The notes under the pieces: generated by a model
Databases searched by the model: none
What the model was told of the DNA's origin: nothing
What the model saw: only the letters and a program-made list of their open reading frames with translations
Program-made: the position numbers and the translations under genes
Shown here: positions 31,807-44,074 of the stretch, in pieces
Position numbering within the stretch: the stretch's first letter is position 1
Layout: every line of letters begins with the position of its first letter
From: Temnothorax longispinosus
Lineage: Eukaryota > Arthropoda > Insecta > Hymenoptera > Formicidae
Length of the DNA: 64,000 bases
Reading direction: 5' to 3'
Assembly: GCF_030848805.1 (NCBI RefSeq)
Contig: NC_092365.1
Span: 11,229,760-11,293,759 of the forward strand

Positions 31807-33006
31807 TGGACGAATAATAGTAACCTTTTGAAAGTAGAGGTTTTAAGCTTGAAATTTAAATTTTATTCATTTTTAACAAAGTTACAACTGCTCAAATTTT
31901 GCCTATTTTTAAAGATAAATTTAGTGTTCCTTCAATTTTTGTGAGAAATGTATAATTTACTTTTACTTAAATATTATTAATTTTTATGTATTTGTTGTTA
32001 TTGCTAATTTTGTGAATAATTAAAAAATAAAAAATTAAAATGTTTTGCAGATCCTTGCTTAACACTATAAAATAGGTAATATCAGTACAAAATTACTTTT
32101 TTCAAAAAAAGTAAAAAAAGTGCCAAGTACACGCAATGTATTTTGTAAATTCAAAAATCTAACCTAAGTGGTAGCTTTATATCTTTTTCACAAAATTATA
32201 TTATCTAACTTAACTCAAGTGACATGTATTTAAAAAAAAAAGATGTGAAATCTTTAATTTTTTCTTTACAAAATTATATTACCTAACTTAACTCAAGTGA
32301 CATATATCTAACCTAAGTGATAGCTTTATATCTTTTTCACAAAACTATATTACCTTTTTTTTTGCGAGGGGAAATGCATTTAGGCATGTCTGCGCTCTCG
32401 GGGGAGAGACGCGGGGTATGCTGGATTCCCGGCAGGCGACCCCGCCAGACTACCAGCTAAAACCCCTTGGTGTTCTTGCGCGTCGCCAAGCTGTGGGGGA
32501 TTGCGGGGTCGACTCACATTCACCGCGCCCCCACTGACGTATTCGCCCACCCCCTTATTTTTGGGGGTAGGCCCCTGCGCACGTACAAGGGGAGGGAATG
32601 CATGCCCTTCCCCTAGCTCAATTGTTGTGGACGAGACCGCGGAAACACCGCGCGGTTTCGCCCCTTCTCTCGGGCCCCGACCGGGACCCCGGGCGTCCCC
32701 GCACCCGAGGCCCAAGACCCGAAAGAAGGAGCGGTCGGGGGATGACGTCGGTCGCTCCCCCAGATGGCGGCAGTGAGAGTATATCTCACCACCGCCCCGC
32801 TCCTTTGCACGGCCGAAAAACTTGTTTTCCGGCCGCTCCCCTCATCGGTCAGGGGAGGGGATCTTCTGAGTAGAGAGAGAGGGGGTGAACCGCCCCCTAG
32901 GGGGCAGAGCGAAGCCCCCCCTCCCTCCGCCACTCTCGCCGTTGACACGGCGGGTGGGGCACCGATACGGGAGGCGAGTTATCCGTCGTCCCGCACCGGA
33001 CCCCGA

Positions 33007-36000
33007 TCATTGCGGTAGCCGGGCGTGCGCTCTGCGGCGTGCCCCGCCTCTTCTCCTCCTAGCGGGATGGAAGAGCGGGTCCGTTTCCCTTTCCCGCTCT
33101 GCCTCCACCTTCTGCAGCATAACGTGCTCGCAGAAGGAGCAGACCGCCTTTCGTTGTCTCTCGTCGCTAAGAACAGCCTTGTCAAGGGCCTGCGGCGAAA
33201 GATCCGCGCCTATCTCCTGCACCAGGACATGGCGCTGGGCGTTCCACGCCGGACACTGCTCAACCGTGTGTTTCGCCGTGTCCTGGTGCGCTCCGCAATG
33301 GTGACACAAAGCGTTTTGCTCCCTTCCGATCCGGTGCAGGTACTGGCCGAAGCAGCCGTGGCCGCTAATGATCTGCACCATTCGGAAGGTGATGGCGCCC
33401 CGCCGCCTATCCGCCCATTCCCGTAGCACGGGGCGGATAGCCTCCACGACTCTGAGGCCGGCCGTAGGATTGGCCAGCCTCGCCTCCCACAGGTCGAACA
33501 CTGCGTCGCGGAGGTGGTAACCCGGCCAAGACGCACGCCGCCTCATAGGCGATGGTGCGGTATCCCCTGGCTATCCGTGTGGCAACGGATTTTTGGACGC
33601 CCCTGAGGTGCGGAAGGTTTTTCCCTTTTCTCAGGGCGTCGTGCCACACGGGGGTCCCGTACAGGGCCATTGACCGCACCGCGCTCTCGTAGAGTCGGCG
33701 GCAGCTTCTACCCGGTCCCCCGATGTTGGGCATCAGCCGGCTCAAGGCCAAGGACGCGGCCCTTAGTCGGGGGACAAAGCAATCGAAATGCGCCTTGAAG
33801 TCCCAGCGGCTGTCGAGAGTCAGGCCCAAGTGTTTCATACTGTGCCTGATCTCGATGCGAACGCTGTCGATCCGCAGGTAGGCTCCTTTCGGCGGCCGTC
33901 GCCGAGGCCCGTGGAACCACATGGCCTCGGTCTTCTCCAAGGCCACCTTCAATCCCAACATGCTGATCCTGCGCAAAATCTCCTCCGTGCCAGCCGTGGC
34001 GAGGCATCTTGCCTTGTCCCAATTCACGCCCCGGGCCAGAAGCACGGCGTCGTCGGCGTAGCAGACGAGCTCCAGGCCCGGGCGCAGGGCGACCCGAAGG
34101 ACCCAGTCGTACCCTATGTCCCACAGCAGGGGACCTAAGACTGACTCCTGTGGGACTCCACAGCTGACGTCCCTGCTGTAGAGGGTACCGTCCCGACCCA
34201 CGTAGGTGATCTTCCTACTTTTAAGGTAGGCCCCGATCATGGCCCGGAGGTAGGAAGGCACCCGATGGTACTCGAGCGCCTCCCTGATGATTCTCCAGGG
34301 CAGGGTGTTGAACGCGTTCGCGATGTCCAGAGACACCGCGATCAACATCCCTCCGTCGGCGACGGCCTCGTCTGCAAGGGCTTTGACGCGTAAGATCGCG
34401 TCGATCGTCGACCTGCCCCTGCGGAACCCGAACTGCCGCTCCGACAGATCAAGGCCTTTCCGCTCCAGGTGCTCGACGAGGCGGCCCGCCACTATCCTCT
34501 CGAATAGCTTGCCGACCTCGTCGAGGAGCACTATGGGGCGATATGCGGAGGGTGAGTCCTCGGGGCGCCCCACCTTCCGAAGAAGGACCAGTTGGCCTTC
34601 CTTCCATCGCTGGGGGAACCATCCTTTGCACAGGAGACCGTAGAAGAATCTCCTGAGCCTGTCACCCAGGGCACTCAGGGCGATAGCCCAGGCACGCCCA
34701 GGCACACCATCGGGACCAGGGGCGGTGTTCTTCGCTCTTATCCTTTTGATTGCCCGCACCATCTCGTCCTCGGTGATTTCCGGAACCCCCGGGTCGACGG
34801 CCCTGTCCAACATCGGGGCCTCCTCTTTGCGCTGGGCGGCATCTTCCTCTTCCTGGGACCGTGAAAACAACCCGTCCAGGACGCCGCTTAAGACCCGGGG
34901 GTGGAGACTCTCTGTCACAGGGGGCTCCCTAGTCCGGAGTTTATTCCGGACTATTTTGTAAAGCCGCCCCCATGGATCTCGATCGAGAGTCTCCACGAGT
35001 TCGTCCCATGCCTGGGCCTTCGCCCGGGCTATAGCCTGCTGCAAGGCTGTCCTTGCGACTCGGCAGCGCTCGTGCAGCTCGGCCTCGATCTCTTGATGGT
35101 CGCCACAGCGGCGCCGCCGTCTTTGGTGCCTGTTGTACCGGCGCCGCTTCCAGTTGCTGGCCTCCCAAAGCTCGGCCAGCTGGGGGGACCACCAGTACCT
35201 TTGGCGACCATCCGGGGGGCACTGACCGGTCCGGGGCATCGACGCGTCACATATGTCTTGCATCGCTTCGCGGAACCAGTCAGCTTCCTCCTCAACCCCC
35301 ACAGGCCCAGCTGGGTTCAGCCAGACCTTCACGATCGAGGCCTCGACCATAGCCTCCGTGTCGAGCTTTTTGAGCGCCCATCGTGGTGACGAGAGGTGTT
35401 TCTGCGCTGGGCGGCGATCAGAGAGGGCCCTGGGAGGGGAGACCGTGTATCGAACGTAGCGATGATCCGACAACGTCTCCACCTCTTTGAGGACCCTCCA
35501 TCCCCTGATCGTGCGCGCGACTTGGGGGGTGGCCAACGTTACATCGATGATGGACCCCCCGTTGTGTCGCACGCACGTGTCTACCGGCCTCTGCGCATCG
35601 TTGTAAACGGCTAGGCCGGTCTCGGCCGCCCACTCCACGACGAGGCGCCCACGATGGTTCGTCACCGGGGACCCCCATGCGTGAGATTTCGCGTTCATGT
35701 CCCCGGCGACGATCGCCCGGCTTAGTGAAAGATCCAAGATCAGGTCTCCCACTTCGTCCAGGAGCCGTTCGAATTGCGGAGCGTCCGCGTTCGAAGAGCA
35801 ATACACCCCTATGATGGCCAGATTCGCCTACCTGACAGCCACGTATCCCTGTCCCCTTCTCAGAAGACGGAGGATAGGCGCGGCTGTCGTGCTCCTCCAT
35901 GTGATGGCCGGCTTGCCGCACGTGCTCGCGTGCCAGTAGCGATCTGGCACGCGGTACGGCTCGGCGATCACCCCTACGTCGATGCTCCACGCCGCCATGG

Positions 36001-36070
36001 CCTGCGTGAACAAGTTCTGTGCCCCGGCGGCATGGTTCACATTCGCCTGGAGAACGCGGATGGGAGCCAT
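33007..36070 (-). pseudogene. R1-clade ORF2: AP endonuclease, reverse transcriptase, CCHC
   Basis: The minus-strand start is MAPIRVLQANVNHAAGAQ at 36070, a typical R1-clade endonuclease opening. TAG interrupts at 35830-35828 (a Trp position in the family), after which the frame is open for 799 codons. Endonuclease motifs GDMNAKSHAWGS and LSDHRYVRY are followed by RT: KNTAPGPDGVPG, FGFRRGRSTIDAI, VSLDIANAFNTL (first catalytic Asp), GVPQESVLGPLLW and the CYADDAVLLA box (about 34055). The last part (33546-33007) is in a different frame and carries the CHHC-type motif CHHCGAHQDTAKHTVEQC. One nonsense codon and one frameshift: moderately young but dead. Confidence 0.9.
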
Positions 36071-36109
36071 TATACGGCCGTATCCATCGCGTCCTCCGGC
36101 GGAACCACC

Positions 36110-38783
36110 CTAGGAGGCGGAGACGCCTTTGCGGTCGTCCATCGGCGTCGTCGATTTTTCGCCCCCTTCTGTCCTCGTTGAGGGAGCCTCTGATCGGGGT
36201 CCCCTTATCTCGGCAGGAGGTGGGGGAGCCGCGGATCTCGCGGCCTCATCCGTCTTCCTTTTCTTCTTTTTGGAGGGCGGCTTGCATGCCGGCTCCCCAC
36301 ATCTGTGCCCCGCTGGCCGTCCCAGCTCCGCGCAAACGGGGCAATTGGGGACGGCCGTGCAGCCGGCCGCTATATGCTCCGGCTGGCCGCAGCGGAAGCA
36401 CGCACCGCTGCGATCCTCGTTTTCCGCTGCCGGGTACTGGGCCCTCGCGTGACCGAGGGCCAGGCACCGGTAGCATTGAACGGGGCGTGTCGGCAGAAGT
36501 TGGACTCGGGCCGTCGTCCATCCCACCAACAGTCGCCCCACCGCTGCCAGCCGATTGGCGCTACCGGGCATTGGGCCCAAACTGACCCCGCTCCCGAAAG
36601 GCCCGGACGAACCGGGCCAACCTTTATCTCCGCCGCGGCGCAGCCGCTGACCCTTGCCAGGGCGGTCGCCACCTCGGCGGGGGTCACGGATTCCTCGAGC
36701 CCAGTGACCCTCATCTCCGCCATTTTAGTGGGGCGAGTCACCCTGACACCGGTGTCAGCCAAGGTCTCTCTCAACTTTACCGCCAGGGCATCCGCCTTTG
36801 CCGCCCCATCTTCCCCGGGGACTTCAATCACTCTGCCACCCTTGAACGCTTTGCGCTTTCGGATGGCAGTGATCCCCAGCTCCTCGAGGGATATGACCTC
36901 TTTGGCCCTCGATAAAAGGTCGACGTATGTAACGCCCTTCTCCTCGGCCTCGGGCGGCAGCGTCAGCGCGATCGCGGCCGCCCTGGGTTTCCGCACCTTT
37001 ATGGGCCAAGCCTCTCTCCCTCCGCCCCTCCTCGCCTGAGGAGGGGCCTTGCTAGTAGGGGGGCAGTCTTAGGTCCCATCGTTGAGGTCTTCTTCTTCCC
37101 CCTCTTAACCACCTCCGCCCACTCGTCTCCGGATGGCTGCGCAGAGGTGGCAGGGGTAGCAGCCCCACGACTAGTCCCTCCGCTCTTCGCGGACAGAGCA
37201 GCCGGGGCAGCCGAGGGCTTTGCCGATCCTTTAGGGGCCGACTTTTTGGCAGACCTATGCACGCCTCCCTTCACAGAGGCTGCGGGTCCCTCAGACGTGT
37301 TCTTCGGCAGCCGAGAGGGGAGAGCGGCCCCCCTCTCGCCAGCGGGCGCCCGTTTCTCGGATCACCGCCCTCGCTAGACTTCGACCCAGCCACCTTTTCC
37401 CCTTTTTTCCTAGGGGCCTTTGCAGTAGGGGGGGGGCCGCCTCCTTCGCAGCCGAGCCCCTAGGCGGCTTGAGAGGAGGAAAATCCTCCCCCCTCTTCGC
37501 ATCGGTTGCCAAAGGCGGCCTGATTTTCCCCGGAGGCTCCGGGGGGAGGCGATCCTTCAGTGCCGCAAATCTTGCGTCCAGCATCGCGCCAACAGTGGCG
37601 ACGATGCGCGCCATCATCTCGTCCCCTCCGTCCGAGCACGGTGGTGAAAGAGGAAGGGCAGAAGGACCAGGCTGCGAGAAACGGGCAGGAGAGAGGGAGG
37701 AATCGTCCCCCCTACCCTCCCGGCCCGATCCCGGCCACGCACGCTCATTTCGGGTGAGGAACCACGACCACTTGTTGAGGTCGGAAGTCCTCTGGCAGTC
37801 AGGTGACGGCGGCGAGTCTGTAATTGTTGCCTTCTGGCGCCCCCTGCTGCGCCTCTCCGCATCCGCAAATTGTTTGCGGATGTTTGCGAGCTTTTTCCTG
37901 AGGGAGTCATTCTCCTCCCTCAAGGCTGCCATCTCTCTCTCCAGCCTTTTCGTCTCCTCATCGGCTGACTTCTGTCCGAGGAGCGAAACTGCCTCGCGAA
38001 TTGAGGCCGCTGCTTCTTTGAGGCCTCTTTGGAACGTGCCCTTCAAATTCCTCGACCTCTTGGAAATTTCCTCAACGGCGCGCACAACGAGACTCACCTT
38101 CTCGATAAGGGACGCTGTGCCCCCGTCTGTCCCGTGGTCTGGTGGACCCTTGGCCACGAGGAGCGGTCTGGAGGACCTCGTTTCTCGCGCTTCACTAGAA
38201 ACTCCTCCAGATCCTTCACGGCTTCGGTCTTCGCCTCCGCCCATTCCAACTCCTTCAGCCTTCGCTCCATCTCGGCCTTACCCACGTAGCGGCCATGCGT
38301 GGGAGACCGCCCCCTCTTCCTCTTTCTTTTCTTGGAAGGGGGACTGTTCGACTGGATTTCGATTGACTCATTGTCAGGGTCGACCCGTATCACATCGGTG
38401 TCCTCATCTGCCAGGTCGCCCGACACAAAATCAGACGACACCACGGAGGCGGCGCTTAAAGGGCAAGGCTCTTGCGAACTCACCTCCCCGCGTTCGCTCA
38501 TCGACTTAGGGCTGCGCAATTTGCCCTTTTTTACTGAAGCCGGGGGGAGAAACACCCCCGGTTCTATGGACCTTATGCATAGTCGCTCCTTCGACGAGTT
38601 GCGGCCTTCACCGCTGTTCACAGCGGTAGCTGATTCCGTTCCGGGACCCGCTGGCAACCCCGAAGTTAGCCCGACGTTCGATGACGACGGGGAGAGGCCG
38701 GGACAATACCCCTTCACCGCCGGGCCCTGGGGGTCCGAAACCCCTGGGCCGGTAAGTGTATTCTCTTCTACGCAACTCATCAT
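36110..38783 (-). pseudogene. R1-clade ORF1 (gag-like), frameshifted
   Basis: The likely start is MMSCVEENTLTGPG at 38783. An acidic/serine-rich region with a basic patch (PPSKKRKRKRGRSP, candidate nuclear signal), then a coiled coil (EEVSKL-like heptads around 37900-38050). Low-complexity Pro/Ala/Lys linkers follow, then an RNA-binding-like region (36996-36600). Three zinc knuckles at the C-terminus include CYRCLALGHARAQY (last Cys lost), CFRCGQPEHIAAGC and CPVCAELGRPAGHRC. The frame changes at least four times. It normally forms the RNP with the element RNA. The tail before ORF2 is short (about 40 nt). Confidence 0.75.
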
Positions 38784-40435
38784 GATTTTTGTAAGGGTGG
38801 TTTAATTTCGGAGTGACCTTCTCCTGGGCGAGTTGCCTTCGCTACGGCTAATGAGCCCCGCCTGCCCGGGTTTTATAGCGTTTGCCTTCGCTCCTACGCC
38901 AACCGTCGAGCCCAACCACAACGACGCGTCGTGCGGCCTCAACGGTCCCAGCTGTTGGACCCCGACCCGGAAAAACGTCCCAGCGGCTCCGGCAGCCGTC
39001 GCTCTTCCCCGCCTGGGTCCCAACGTGGAACCACAGAAAAAGGCCAGTCCTTGAGGGAGTCGCCGGGCTCCCATTCTTCCCGCCACTCCAGCCCTTGGGC
39101 CGGCGGCAGGAAGGGAGGACTCTTGGACCCCACTCCTCACCAACGAGTGGCCACAGCAGCCTCTGCAAGCAGGGAGCCCCCTCACCACGCCAAGGTGGCC
39201 CTTCACGAGGGGGAAAATTATATTACTTAACTTAACTCAAGTGACATGTATTTCAAAAAAAAGATGTGAAATCTTCATTTTTTTCTTCACAAAATTATAT
39301 TACCTAACTTAACTCAAGTGACATGTATTTCAAAAAAAGATGTGAAATCTTTAAATTAATTGCGCCAATTGTAAAGAGAATATGTATATTGCTTTGAAAG
39401 ATAATTGTTATGCAACTACTTTAAAGAAATAAAACCCAAGTGGTATCTTCGTATTCCTATTCAAGGGTCTTCCTATTCTAAACCCAAGCGATAATAGCTT
39501 TTTAATTCTCTTTAACAAATTTTTAATATTACAAAGAATCATTTTAATTACAAAGAATTAAAGAAGTAACAGTACAAAATAAAAATATTTAATTAAAACA
39601 AAAGAAATAAATTTTGCTTATAAAAAAACTTGGCGCTGCTTTTTTACTCCTGTCGCATTCTTCCCTAAATTATGTTTATTGTTTTTTATTCAATCAAAAA
39701 TCTTAGTACTAATGTTTAAATTTTAATGTTTAAATTTCAAAGTCTAGCAGCGCCAAGTTTTTTTACAAGAAAAATTTATTTATTTTGTTTTAATTAAATA
39801 TTTTTATTTTGTACTTTTTTAATTCTTTGTAATTAAAATAATTCTTTGTAATATTAAAAATTTGTTAAAGAGAATTAAGAAACTATTATCACTTGGGTTT
39901 AGAATAGGAAGACCCTTGAATAGAAATACGAAGATACCACTTGGGTTTTATTTCTTTAAAGTAGTTGCATAACAATTATCTTTCAAAGCAATATACATAT
40001 TTTCTTTACAATTGGCGCAATTTAATTTAAAGATTTTACTTTTTTTTTTTAAATACATGTCACTTGAGTTAAGTAAGGTAATATAATTTTGTGAAGAAGA
40101 AAATAAAGATTTCACATCTTTTTTTTGAAATACATGTCACTTGAGTTAAGTTAGGTAATATAATTTTGTGAAAAAGATATAAAGCTACCACTTAGGTTAG
40201 ATACATGTCACTTGAGTTAAGTTAGGTAACATAATTTTGTGAAGAAGAAATTAAAGATTTCACATCTTTTTTTTGAAATACATGTCACTTGAGTTAAGTT
40301 AGATAATATAATTTTGTGAAAAAGATATAAAGCTGCACTTAGGTTAGATTTTTGAATTTACAAAATACATTGCGTGTACTTGGCACTTTTTTTTACTTTT
40401 TTTGAAAAAGGTAATTTTGTACTGTTCCATGTTTA

Positions 40436-40508
40436 CATGGCTCTAATGGACTCGAACCTGGTTCTTCAGATTACGAGTCTGGCGCTCTACCACTAGACCA
40501 CACTGCCG
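40436..40508 (-). tRNA. tRNA-Thr(CGT)-like relic, 3' acceptor strand missing
   Basis: The minus strand begins GCGGCAGTGTGGTCTAGTGG (A box), has anticodon stem CAGA/TCTG around loop CTCGTAA (anticodon CGT) and B box GGTTCGAGTCC. The T stem does not pair and the 3' strand ATTAGAGCC does not match the 5' acceptor. It is a pseudogene or the head of a SINE. It lies about 13 bp from the end of foldback element A. Confidence 0.5.
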
Positions 40509-40509
40509 C

Positions 40510-40893
40510 TTATAATATTTATTATCTTTTTTCAAAACTACACACCGCTACACGAATCTTCAGGGTCGCGCAGCAATACAACAGCATCTACGTAATGTAA
40601 ACTAGAGAAGTAACATGTCTTTTGTATATTATATAACACATACCTGAGCCGATTTAGACGATTTACGAAAGGGCACATAATAAGCCTGTGTGCCCTTTTC
40701 CATCAATGGCCTCAATTATAACGTCCTTTAATTTGGACTCTGAACTTTATCAATTTTGTGTTTACATTTTACGAGCGTCTGCTTCCTTAACTCTTGATTA
40801 TTCTTCTTATTAGTTTTTCTATATATACGGACAGAGATTAGACAAGGAAAAGAAAAATAAGAAAATACACATATGACATATGTAGGTATATTA
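40510..40893. other. AT-rich sequence, no feature recognised
   Basis: Nothing coding or repetitive was recognised between the tRNA-like relic and the mariner relic. Confidence 0.5.
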
Positions 40894-40895
40894 TA

Positions 40896-41575
40896 CGTGG
40901 TCTGTCTAAAAAGTAAATAATGAAACTAAATTTTTTTTCTCAACAGCTGGTAACACTGTAAAAACGAAATTGCAGTAGACCGAGAGTTACGTTCATACTC
41001 TACCTTTAGTTAAAATTCTAATTTGATAACATTAACACATGTAATTTTACAATTATTTGTATAACTATATGTTTGGATAACGCGTCACGAAATTCTATGT
41101 CAAACTCCAGACAATACGATGGAAACATTTAGAAGTAAAACAGACTTACAAAGATCAAGTTCTATCCCGGGCATAAGGCATTTTTAGAAAGACGGTGATA
41201 TTGTGAAGATGAATCTGGACCACCAATGACATAAACAATTTGGTGACTCAAATTCAAGTTATTTGATCACCATTTATTCTCACTGTTTACTTTTTAAGTG
41301 TTTCTGTCGTGTTATCCTGAAATTTGGCACAGAATTTGCTGTGTCAAACTTTGCATAACGCTGTTTGATTTTCTTGTGTTCCATTTTCGTGACGCGTCAC
41401 TCAAACATACAGTTATACGAATAATTGTAGAATCACATGTGTTAATGTTATCAAATTGAAATTTTAACTAAAGGTAGAATATGAATATAGCTCTCGGTTT
41501 ACTGCAGTCTCGTTTTTACAGAGTTACCAGCTGTTCAGAAAAAAATCAGTCTTATTACTTTTTATACAGATCACG
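40896..41575. mobile_element. Internally deleted mariner-like element with long inverted repeats
   Basis: TA flanks both ends (40894-40895, 41576-41577). The ends CGTGGTCTGTCTAAAAAGTAA and the complement of TTACTTTTTATACAGATCACG open inverted repeats of about 190 bp. Landmarks include CAGCTGGTAAC, CCTTTAGTTAAAAT and GATAACATTAACACATGT. Inside, near 41165-41225, one frame reads a decayed FxxxHKAFLERR...CEDE-GPP stretch like the N-terminal domain of mariner transposase. Nothing else of the transposase remains. Confidence 0.75.
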
Positions 41576-41579
41576 TATA

Positions 41580-42390
41580 TCTACATATAATTATACATAT
41601 TATACAAATATTTATAGATATATGTTTTTATATAAAAAATTTTTGATCAGGCAGGAGCTTGTTTATTAGATGCTACGTACTGTATCATTTGCTTCATTTT
41701 TATTCAGGCTGCCTGTGTACACAATCATATACAATCGTATTAACCTTGCTACTAAATCACTTGTTTCGTAACTCTGTCTATTGCACTTCTCACTCGTTTA
41801 CGCACTATTAAGGTAATTAATCCGTGACAATACTGTCAAAAAGTTAATGATAGACAAATGACATATAATATTTGGCTGGGATTGTCTGCGTTATGCATGT
41901 ATGTGTGTAAGAATCTCATATGTACATGTATATAGACACTAATTTATGCTATTAGATTAAGTTCACTTCAAAGCTAACTTCAAAGGTTAACTGTCATATG
42001 CGTCCACCGCTAGTATCAGAAATTGTGTACTTTAATCAATTACTTTGAAACTAGACGATCAAAGGTCTTGTATCTTTGTAAGTATATTTTTACAAGTCTC
42101 TTCTATCGTTTTCTTGTTATTTTTATAAAAATCACAAGAGTAGTTTAATCGCTACAATTAGAAACGTGGTATCGGAAGCCGTTTTCGTACTTGTGATACA
42201 TGTAAAAAATACTAACTTTGATTTCACTTATCTCAACTTCGGTACTTTCAATTTTTTTTCTAATTGCATAGGTATGTAAATCGTGTTTACATTAATATAC
42301 TGTTCAAATTTTATGAGGTTTCCAAGAAAATGAGTTTACGGATTAACTACCTTAAATTATTTTATTGAATTCTTTATTCTTTGTGTGTTT
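41580..42390. other. AT-rich sequence, no feature recognised
   Basis: No ORF or repeat was recognised. The 3' part ends in a splice acceptor (TTGTGTGTTTAG at 42392) leading into the next feature. Confidence 0.5.
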
Positions 42391-42392
42391 AG

Positions 42393-43011
42393 ATTGTGAA
42401 AGTCATATAACTTTTGGAGACGAGTTTTTGAGAATTTGGCCTATGCAAAAAAGTAACGACACGCAGGATATTCGTTTTTACGTTCGAGCTAGTCATAACA
42501 TAGAAATACGATTGTATCAAAGTCCTGGAGCACTATTTCCTTGTGTCACAGTAAGATCAAAATTTCTTATGTTTATATATTCAGACTTCATTAAAAGATA
42601 TAAAATATGAAAGCATGAACGGCGGTGGATATTTATTCTAGATAGAAATTGGACGTAATGATGTTACATCTCTGTCGTATCAAGAAAGTGAGAAGTCAGC
42701 AAAACAATATTTGAAAGAAGTTGTGATTAAAAGATTGATAGACTATTGGAATTGGAAGGAGTTTATTATTAGGTCAATATATATTTTAATTTACTTATTG
42801 ACAAATGTTAATATCTCTCTGACATAACAATAAATTTTTATGTGCAATATTTGTAGCATTTTTGGGTCACATCTGCGTTTATTTTCGCAACGTACGCATG
42901 GGAGTGAAGAAATTATAAATGTAAATCATGATTTATTAATTACCCTACGTTGGTTTAGCGTTGGAAGCGATCAAACGATAGCGCACTGGACATTCTTCTG
43001 CCTACCTGATG
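42393..43011 (+). CDS. Partial gene: Methyltransf_FA-like domain, three exons
   Basis: Exon a (42393-42550) encodes HITFGDEFLRIWPMQ...IRFYVRASHNIEIRLYQSP and ends at a GTAAG donor. Exon b (42642-42772) encodes IEIGRNDVTSLSYQESE. Exon c (42857-about 43010) encodes SHLRLFSQRTHGSEEIINV...LRWFSVGSDQTIAHWTFFC. Junction phases agree. The pattern VRAxxxxxIxLxxxP...IxIGxxxxxxS matches the farnesoic-acid-O-methyltransferase-like (Methyltransf_FA) domain, a beta fold of disputed enzymatic role. No stop is seen in the three exons, but the first and last parts of the protein are not found. It is either a gene fragment or a gene with distant exons. Confidence 0.5.
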
Positions 43012-43054
43012 GTATATATATTTTAATTCATGAATTTTTAGGACATTTGATACA

Positions 43055-43660
43055 CTGAGGTGACATAAATCATGCGATAGCCGTTAATTGAGAAGTACAT
43101 AGGTTTTCGACAGCAATAATCGCTACCAACAATTCTCTCAATAGACGCGGTTGCGAGTGGCCAACATCTCAACAAGCCTCACGACGGTGTATTTAATACA
43201 TAATGGCCGCGCGTCATAAGTTAAGTAATTTTGAGCATGAAGTGATTGTCGGTACAAAGAGGTAGAGGTGTCAGATTAAGGACGCGGGTGACGGCGTTTT
43301 TCTCCCTTTCTTCGATTGATTGTGAGAGTTAAAACGAGCATTTATTTGTTATAAAAATATAAGGTACATAAATACTATTGTCGACAAATCACGATGTTAA
43401 TAAATATTTATGTAACGAAAAATTAATTACTAATTAATAAAATGTTTCTTCTCCTCCCTCCTTATCAAACGCTTAACGTTATGTTACATAAAAAATCAAT
43501 AAAGGACACCGCACACTTTTTATGAAGAAACCGGCTTCTGTCAAGTTGGTTAAATTGTTGATATGTGATTTCTTTTATGATGTTAATCAAAAGTATTAAT
43601 AGGCGTGACCTCAGAAAAGCACAACTTTTGCGGATATTAATTAATAACTTGGATATAATA
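43055..43660 (+). mobile_element. Tc1-like element relic, copy 1
   Basis: It starts CACTGAGGTGACATAAATCATG, an end typical of a widespread insect Tc1 family. At 43202 ATG opens MAARHKLSNFEHEVIVGTK, the Tc1 transposase N-terminus, which stops within about 25 codons. The rest of the transposase is missing. 43505-43660 (GAAACCGGCTTCTGTCAA...) is shared, inverted, with 63080-63215. Confidence 0.65.
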
Positions 43661-44070
43661 ATTCATTAAAAAACTACTAGTCTATCTCTTTTAAACTCTC
43701 TTTTAGGCTCTTTTAGGTTTTGTTTTGTTAAAAAATCCGAAAGAAAGTTGCAGGAAGGCTCTAAAAAATATTTAAAAAATTAGATATATAAACATATAAG
43801 ATATATAAACATGCCGCCGGCATCAGCATTACCCAGGGCGTACCACGCGGAAGTTGCACAGACGGACTTACACCCCTTTCTTGTCAGTCAGTCAGTCAAT
43901 CAGGTCAATCGATTTGTCAGTCAGTCAGTTAATCAGTCAGATCAATTGATTTGTCAGTCAGAAAATCATTCAATGTTCTTTCGTAAAGTCCAGTTTTACA
44001 TTTATTCAACATCAACAATTAAGTTTTCATTATTGAAGTCGTATCTTTCAGATGCGTCTTTGATATAATT
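43661..44070. repeat. AT-rich flank with a CAGT/CAAT microsatellite
   Basis: Tandem CAGT and CAAT tetramers lie at about 43882-43965. The ORF over it (Ser/Val/Asn/Gln repeats) is a by-product. Otherwise nothing was recognised. Confidence 0.6.
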
Positions 44071-44074
44071 ATAC

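Larger units (their letters stand above)
32355..39213 (-). mobile_element. R1-clade non-LTR retrotransposon, full-length size, degenerate
   Basis: The minus-strand element ends in a 9-A tail (T-run 32355-32363). It is flanked by an imperfect 14-bp duplication AAAAYTATATTACY (32341-32354, 39214-39227; 12 of 14 identical), inside foldback element A. GC content is far above the surroundings. It carries ORF1 with zinc knuckles and ORF2 with endonuclease, RT and a C-terminal CCHC. 38784-39213 is the 5' UTR and 32364-33006 the 3' UTR; no genes are seen in them. Confidence 0.9.
31809..40423. mobile_element. Foldback element A, interrupted by the R1-clade LINE
   Basis: A left flank (31809-32085) and left arm (about 32086-32354 plus 39214-39640), an asymmetric core (about 39632-39756) and an inverted right arm (about 39757-40423). 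Arms contain repeated ACTTAACTCAAGTGACATGT and the ATAAAACCCAAGTGGTATCT block. The core is bounded by GGCGCTGC and GCAGCGCC. The same flank, arms and core are present in element B (59518-61082), but the core there is in the opposite orientation. No ORF belongs to it. Confidence 0.75.

Noticed and set aside
36019..38805. Several plus-strand ORFs of 100-346 codons in the R1 element
   Set aside because: GC-rich antisense shadows of ORF1 and ORF2, whose motifs are on the minus strand.
43811..44068. 85-codon ORF with Ser/Val/Asn/Gln repeats
   Set aside because: Encoded by a CAGT/CAAT microsatellite.
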